DNA of 64,000 nt from Micropterix aruncella. Its lineage: Eukaryota > Arthropoda > Insecta > Lepidoptera > Micropterigidae. The position numbers were made by a program, and so were the translations under genes. Location of the stretch: NCBI GenBank assembly GCA_944548615.1, contig OX155978.1:10721266-10785265 (forward strand), in the 5' to 3' direction. The notes beneath the pieces were generated by a model that was not told where the DNA came from, made no database searches, and was given only the letters and a program-made list of their open reading frames with translations. Below are positions 60,905 through 64,000 of this stretch, piece by piece (within the stretch, counting starts at the first letter, position 1; the number at the start of each line of letters is the position of its first letter).

Positions 60905-61570
60905 GAGTTTGGGAGCTAACGGGCCCATGATGAGGTGGCCACGATGACCCATGTGTTCAGGGTCGGTCACACTCACGGGTCAACACCCATCCGATGGCCT
61001 CCACGCATGGGGTCCGAACCTGGGTAGGACACTGGGTCAACCAGTCTCCCCTGGGAATCAAACCTCTGGCGCTCCTGGACGGTCTGCGCACCGAGCGGCG
61101 CAAGCCAATCGATTGTGCTCTCCGACTAACAGTCGGGGGAGTCTGGGAACTGTATTGTTTCCTATAGAGCGGGGGTGGTTGCCTACCTTACGGCGACTGC
61201 TCTTGAAATGACCATTGGCCATCCGATCCCGGTTCAGAGTCGGGCAAAGGACGCCTTTGTCCGCGATAGATTCGGTGTACACCGTTTCACCGCTTCGTAA
61301 GGGAGAGGACCGCGCAAGCGACCTCGAACTCGGAACCAATCGAGAGACCGGAGAAATCTGGTCACAATTGGTAGTAAGGGCGCGAGTGTCGCCCGCCAGG
61401 TAGCATTCCTGGCTATCTCGCGGTAAGGTGTTGGTCTCTTACGGGTTGTGGCGTAGCTAGACGTCGGATTGTTTTGTCCAAATTCTTCTACGCTCACTGC
61501 AGGTCGATAGAACGACTAATCGTTAAAACTTCCTGTGGTGACGGGCTCGCCCGTTGTAGTCGACACCTCA
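60905..61570 (-). repeat. GC-rich family, most complete copy (minus)
   Basis: Runs, in minus sense, from GTCGACTACAACGGGCGAGC (61565) to the closing words AGCTAACGGGCCCATGATG (60912, plus sense). It includes the inverted forms of all landmarks. A family length of about 660 bp can be read from this copy. Confidence 0.85.
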
Positions 61571-61573
61571 AGA

Positions 61574-61765
61574 TGTTAGTCAGAGTGCACAATCGATTGG
61601 TTTGCGCCGCACGGTGCGCAGACCGTCCAGGAGCGCCAGAGGTTTGATTCCCAGGGAGTGCGCGGAGGCCGTCGGATGGGTGTTGACCCGTGAGTGTGAC
61701 CGACCCTGAACACATGGGTCTTCGTGGCCAACCCATCATGGGCCCATTAGCTCCCATTAGCGCCC
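61574..61765 (+). repeat. GC-rich family fragment (plus)
   Basis: GTTAGTCAGAGTGCACAATC to CATGGGCCCATTAGCTCCC; the last third of the family. Confidence 0.8.
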
Positions 61766-61953
61766 ATTATCTCTAACGAACAGTCGGGGGAGTCTGGAAG
61801 CAATACTGTTTCCTATAGAGCGGGGGTGGTTGCGGACCTAACGGCGACTGCTCTTGAAACGACCATCGGCTACTCGATCCTGGGTGAACAGCTGGGCAAA
61901 GGATGACGTGGTCCGCGGTAGATTCGGTATACACCGTTTCGCTGCTTCGTAAG
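61766..61953 (-). repeat. GC-rich family fragment (minus)
   Basis: CTAACGAACAGTCGGGGGAG to GTTTCGCTGCTTCGTAAG; the middle of the family. Ends abruptly in AT-rich sequence. Confidence 0.8.
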
Positions 61954-62400
61954 TTATTATATATATTTACACTTTTTAGTAAGTTACCTAACAATTTAAA
62001 GGCAACTAAAAACATTGATTCGAGTACGAAAAACATTTACCAAAAGATACATCCATCCGGGTGTATTGACTTAAAAGCAAAACATGTTATAAAACATGAT
62101 ATAAACAACAATAAACTAAACATAATATTACTAATAAACAACCACCATATTTTCCTGTATGAATGCACTTCTTCACCCTCCTTCTACAACCAACTTTACC
62201 CCCTATCTACCTCGGACCCTCTTTAGCACGCCCCATCAAGCTCGCCAGTATTTCCCAATTAAGATAACCCAATTAATATTTAGAGGTTTCCGCTCCGCGC
62301 AGGGTAGTAATGGGCCGGGTTGTGTTTGTTCAAAATATACCGCGCTGGGTTTACTTTGGACTCAGAGAGGTAAAACTGAGTAAACATACGTTTGTGTGCT
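61954..62400 (+). repeat. AT-rich spacer and direct repeat I, copy 2
   Basis: 61954-62150 is unassigned. 62160-62370 is the second copy of repeat I. Confidence 0.6.
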
Positions 62401-62695
62401 TCTGGGGCCTGAGGTTGTTTGTCTGCTGTGGCGTGCACGGCATAAATGCATAAAAGCACTGATTTAATATTCGCAAATCTTAATATTAATAATAATATTC
62501 TCTTCTAATCAATTCTCTTCTAATAATAATAATCTAAAACTCTTTATTTGCAAATAATCATGATACTTATTACCACATGGAAATAAAGATTATAACATTC
62601 GTCTGCATAAAATGCAGACCAGTAAAGGTATTTAAAACTAAGAATGCCCGAGGAGAGAAAATTGGGAGGGGAAAAGGAGAAAAAGGGAAGAACTG
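62401..62695. other. Unassigned; LINE 3' UTR at right
   Basis: 62500-62695 is probably the 3' UTR and (AAT)n tail of the minus-strand LINE that follows. Nothing else recognised. Confidence 0.45.
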
Positions 62696-63610
62696 GTTAC
62701 TTCTTAGAAAGGCAGTAGTAATCTTTTAGGTGAGTCTTAAATGATGGTAAAGACGTGAGTTTCGTATATTTGCCGGGAGATCGTTCCAGAGTCTTGCACC
62801 ATGGACACAGAAAGAGTAAGAATAGAAATCAGTATTATGACACGGATTTTTTAGCAAACTGTCAGAGGCTGACCGACGTACGAGACCGTGGGAATTTAAT
62901 GGTTCAAAAAGCTCGTGAAGATAGGATGGTGTTGATTGGGAGAGTACACGATAGAGGACAACAAGTTTATGAACGTTTCTCCTTAGGCGTACTGGCAACC
63001 ACTTTAACTGTATCCTATATTCGTACACGTGATCATACTTCTTTTTTTTTAATTTTTTTTTATTATTTATTTTCAAAAATCCGATCTGGGTATAGAAATT
63101 ACATATTATATAAAATTGGTATTTCTACAAATACAATTACATTGCAAATTACTCATAAAATTATAAAAAAGTCTATAAAAAACTAATAATTGAAAAAAAA
63201 CATAGAAAACCAAAAATAACAAAGACATAAAAACTAGAAAAATAAAAAACAACAGAAATAATGAGAAAACATAGAGAATCAGCAATTCAATAACAAAAAT
63301 ATATGGAAACTAGAAAAATAGAAAGTAAGAATCAATCTATCGATCAACAATCAAGAAATAGAAAAATGCATCGACTCTCCAAAGAACAAAAAATCAACTG
63401 GTCTCGATGATATACCTGTTAGCGTAATTAAAATCCATAAACGTCTACATCTTCAATTTACTTACGTAGATTGAAGATGAATCGTTTGCATGCATTTTGC
63501 AAACGTTTAAGTTTGTTGAGTAGTTTCTCTGACAAATCGAGATAAGCCACATCTGCATATTCAAGAAAGGGTAAGGGGAGAGGCTGTGCAAGTACATACA
63601 TAATTGAACT
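62696..63610 (-). pseudogene. CR1-type LINE RT end, split by an insertion
   Basis: Minus strand from 63600: PLPLPFLEYADVAYLDLSEK, LLNKLKRLQNACKRFIFNLR (to about 63460). It resumes at 63033: YDHVYEYRIQLKWLPVRLRR, NVHKLVVLYRVLSQSTPSYL, DFYSYSFCVHGARLWNDLPA. After a frameshift near 62760: TSLPSFKTHLKDYYCLSKK stop. Matches the tail of the 45295-46090 LINE in domain order. About 420 bp at 63034-63454 interrupts it between Lys and Tyr of the RKYDHV motif. Confidence 0.85.
63034..63454. mobile_element. About 420-bp AT-rich insertion inside the LINE
   Basis: TACTT lies on both sides (left end about 63026-63030, right about 63452-63456). It contains A-rich sequence matching 7320-7403 plus 8159-8190, and a scrap of another RT, KKSTGLDDIPVSVIK, on the plus strand (63385-63433). 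CATCTTCAAT and ATTGAAGATG are inverted across the right junction. Confidence 0.6.
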
Positions 63611-63755
63611 AAAAGCGACAGTATCTAATCTCAGATTTATTTTTACTTAAGTTTTAACTTTAACATCTATTTTAATTTTAAATTCAAATCATGATTTTTT
63701 AATAGACAAAACATTCATCTTCTTGCTTTAATTGTTTTTTATAAAGTATACCTTA
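63611..63755. other. Unassigned AT-rich stretch
   Basis: No gene recognised. Confidence 0.4.
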
Positions 63756-64000
63756 ACCCTTCGAGTAGCGGCATAATACATGGCAGACCGCGGCAATTTA
63801 TTGGAATTTCTCGCTCGACAAAAAGTACTATAACTATGGAACTACTATAGAAATCATAAAATTAATAACTTAGCAATCGCATTTAACTTTCATGTATAGA
63901 ATATTGAAATCTCATTTTGTAAAACCATTAGATAATTATGAATAAATAAGGGAAAGTCGAAAAAGTGAAAAAAACTCGGCATTTCTAACTTATACTTGTC
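63756..64000 (+). mobile_element. TTAA-ended repeat, copy 2 (runs off the window)
   Basis: TTAACCCTTCGAGTAGCGGC begins at about 63752. The interior matches 11935-12205 inverted. The far end lies outside the window. Confidence 0.6.

Overview
The window looks like repeat-choked, AT-rich, non-coding nuclear DNA of an insect, most likely a moth or butterfly. This is an inference. It rests on the mix of Penelope-like retroelements, decayed Jockey/CR1/R1/RTE-type LINE tails, piggyBac and Tc1 remnants, and dispersed repeats that I associate with Lepidoptera (the 'ACTAGCTGACCC' family and the family reading 'aaccgacttcaaaaa' on one strand). I see no bacterial operons, tRNA, rRNA or CRISPR. The only sequence that looks like a host gene is one phase-1/phase-1 exon with a calmodulin-binding IQ motif at 46296-46502 (+). 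Much of the window may therefore be its introns.

The dominant theme is Penelope-like elements (PLEs: reverse transcriptase, Cys linker, GIY-YIG nuclease). Family PLE-1 forms an almost perfect 2 x 2.58 kb head-to-head palindrome at 1047-6225, both 3' ends abutting long (TA)n tracts. It also forms a decayed head-to-head pair at 31888-33505, and this runs straight into a 623-bp tandem array (33457-38697) whose unit is the continuation of the PLE 3' end. Family PLE-2 occurs as head-to-head dimers at 14094-14508 (12-bp target duplication) and 23079-24123 (14-bp target duplication), and as single 5'-truncated 3' ends at 49265-49620 and 55905-56190. Both families carry a hammerhead-ribozyme-like motif near the 3' end.

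Layout. 1-1046: THAP-like remnant with inverted ends, LINE scrap, (TA)n. 1047-6687: PLE-1 palindrome and TA tracts. 6687-13575: piggyBac-like ends, 'ACTAGCTGACCC' repeat, decayed LINEs. 13575-17585: LINE tails, PLE-2 dimer, dispersed repeats. 17838-21589: four copies of a 590-bp stem-loop family (a fifth at 29162). 22200-24785: a LINE interrupted by a PLE-2 dimer and by a TA expansion in its own codons. 24784-30440: GC-rich family with a nested LINE, and LINE tails. 31004-38697: TA tracts, PLE-1 pair, tandem array. 38698-46090: Tc1, hAT and CR1-like remnants, 228-bp repeats. 46296-46502: host exon. 46516-50090: LINEs and a PLE-2 end. 50184-50670: paired inverted MITEs. 52164-54416: a piggyBac copy with few breaks. 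54420-64000: RTE and R1-like tails, a TTAA-flanked insertion inside a LINE, a cluster of alternating GC-rich fragments, and a LINE split by an insertion.

Almost every mobile element is broken by stops, frameshifts or truncation. The PLE-1 pair is the exception: its two reading frames are open and differ by one visible residue. No gene network operates here; the biology is insertion, nesting and array formation by retroelements around one host exon.
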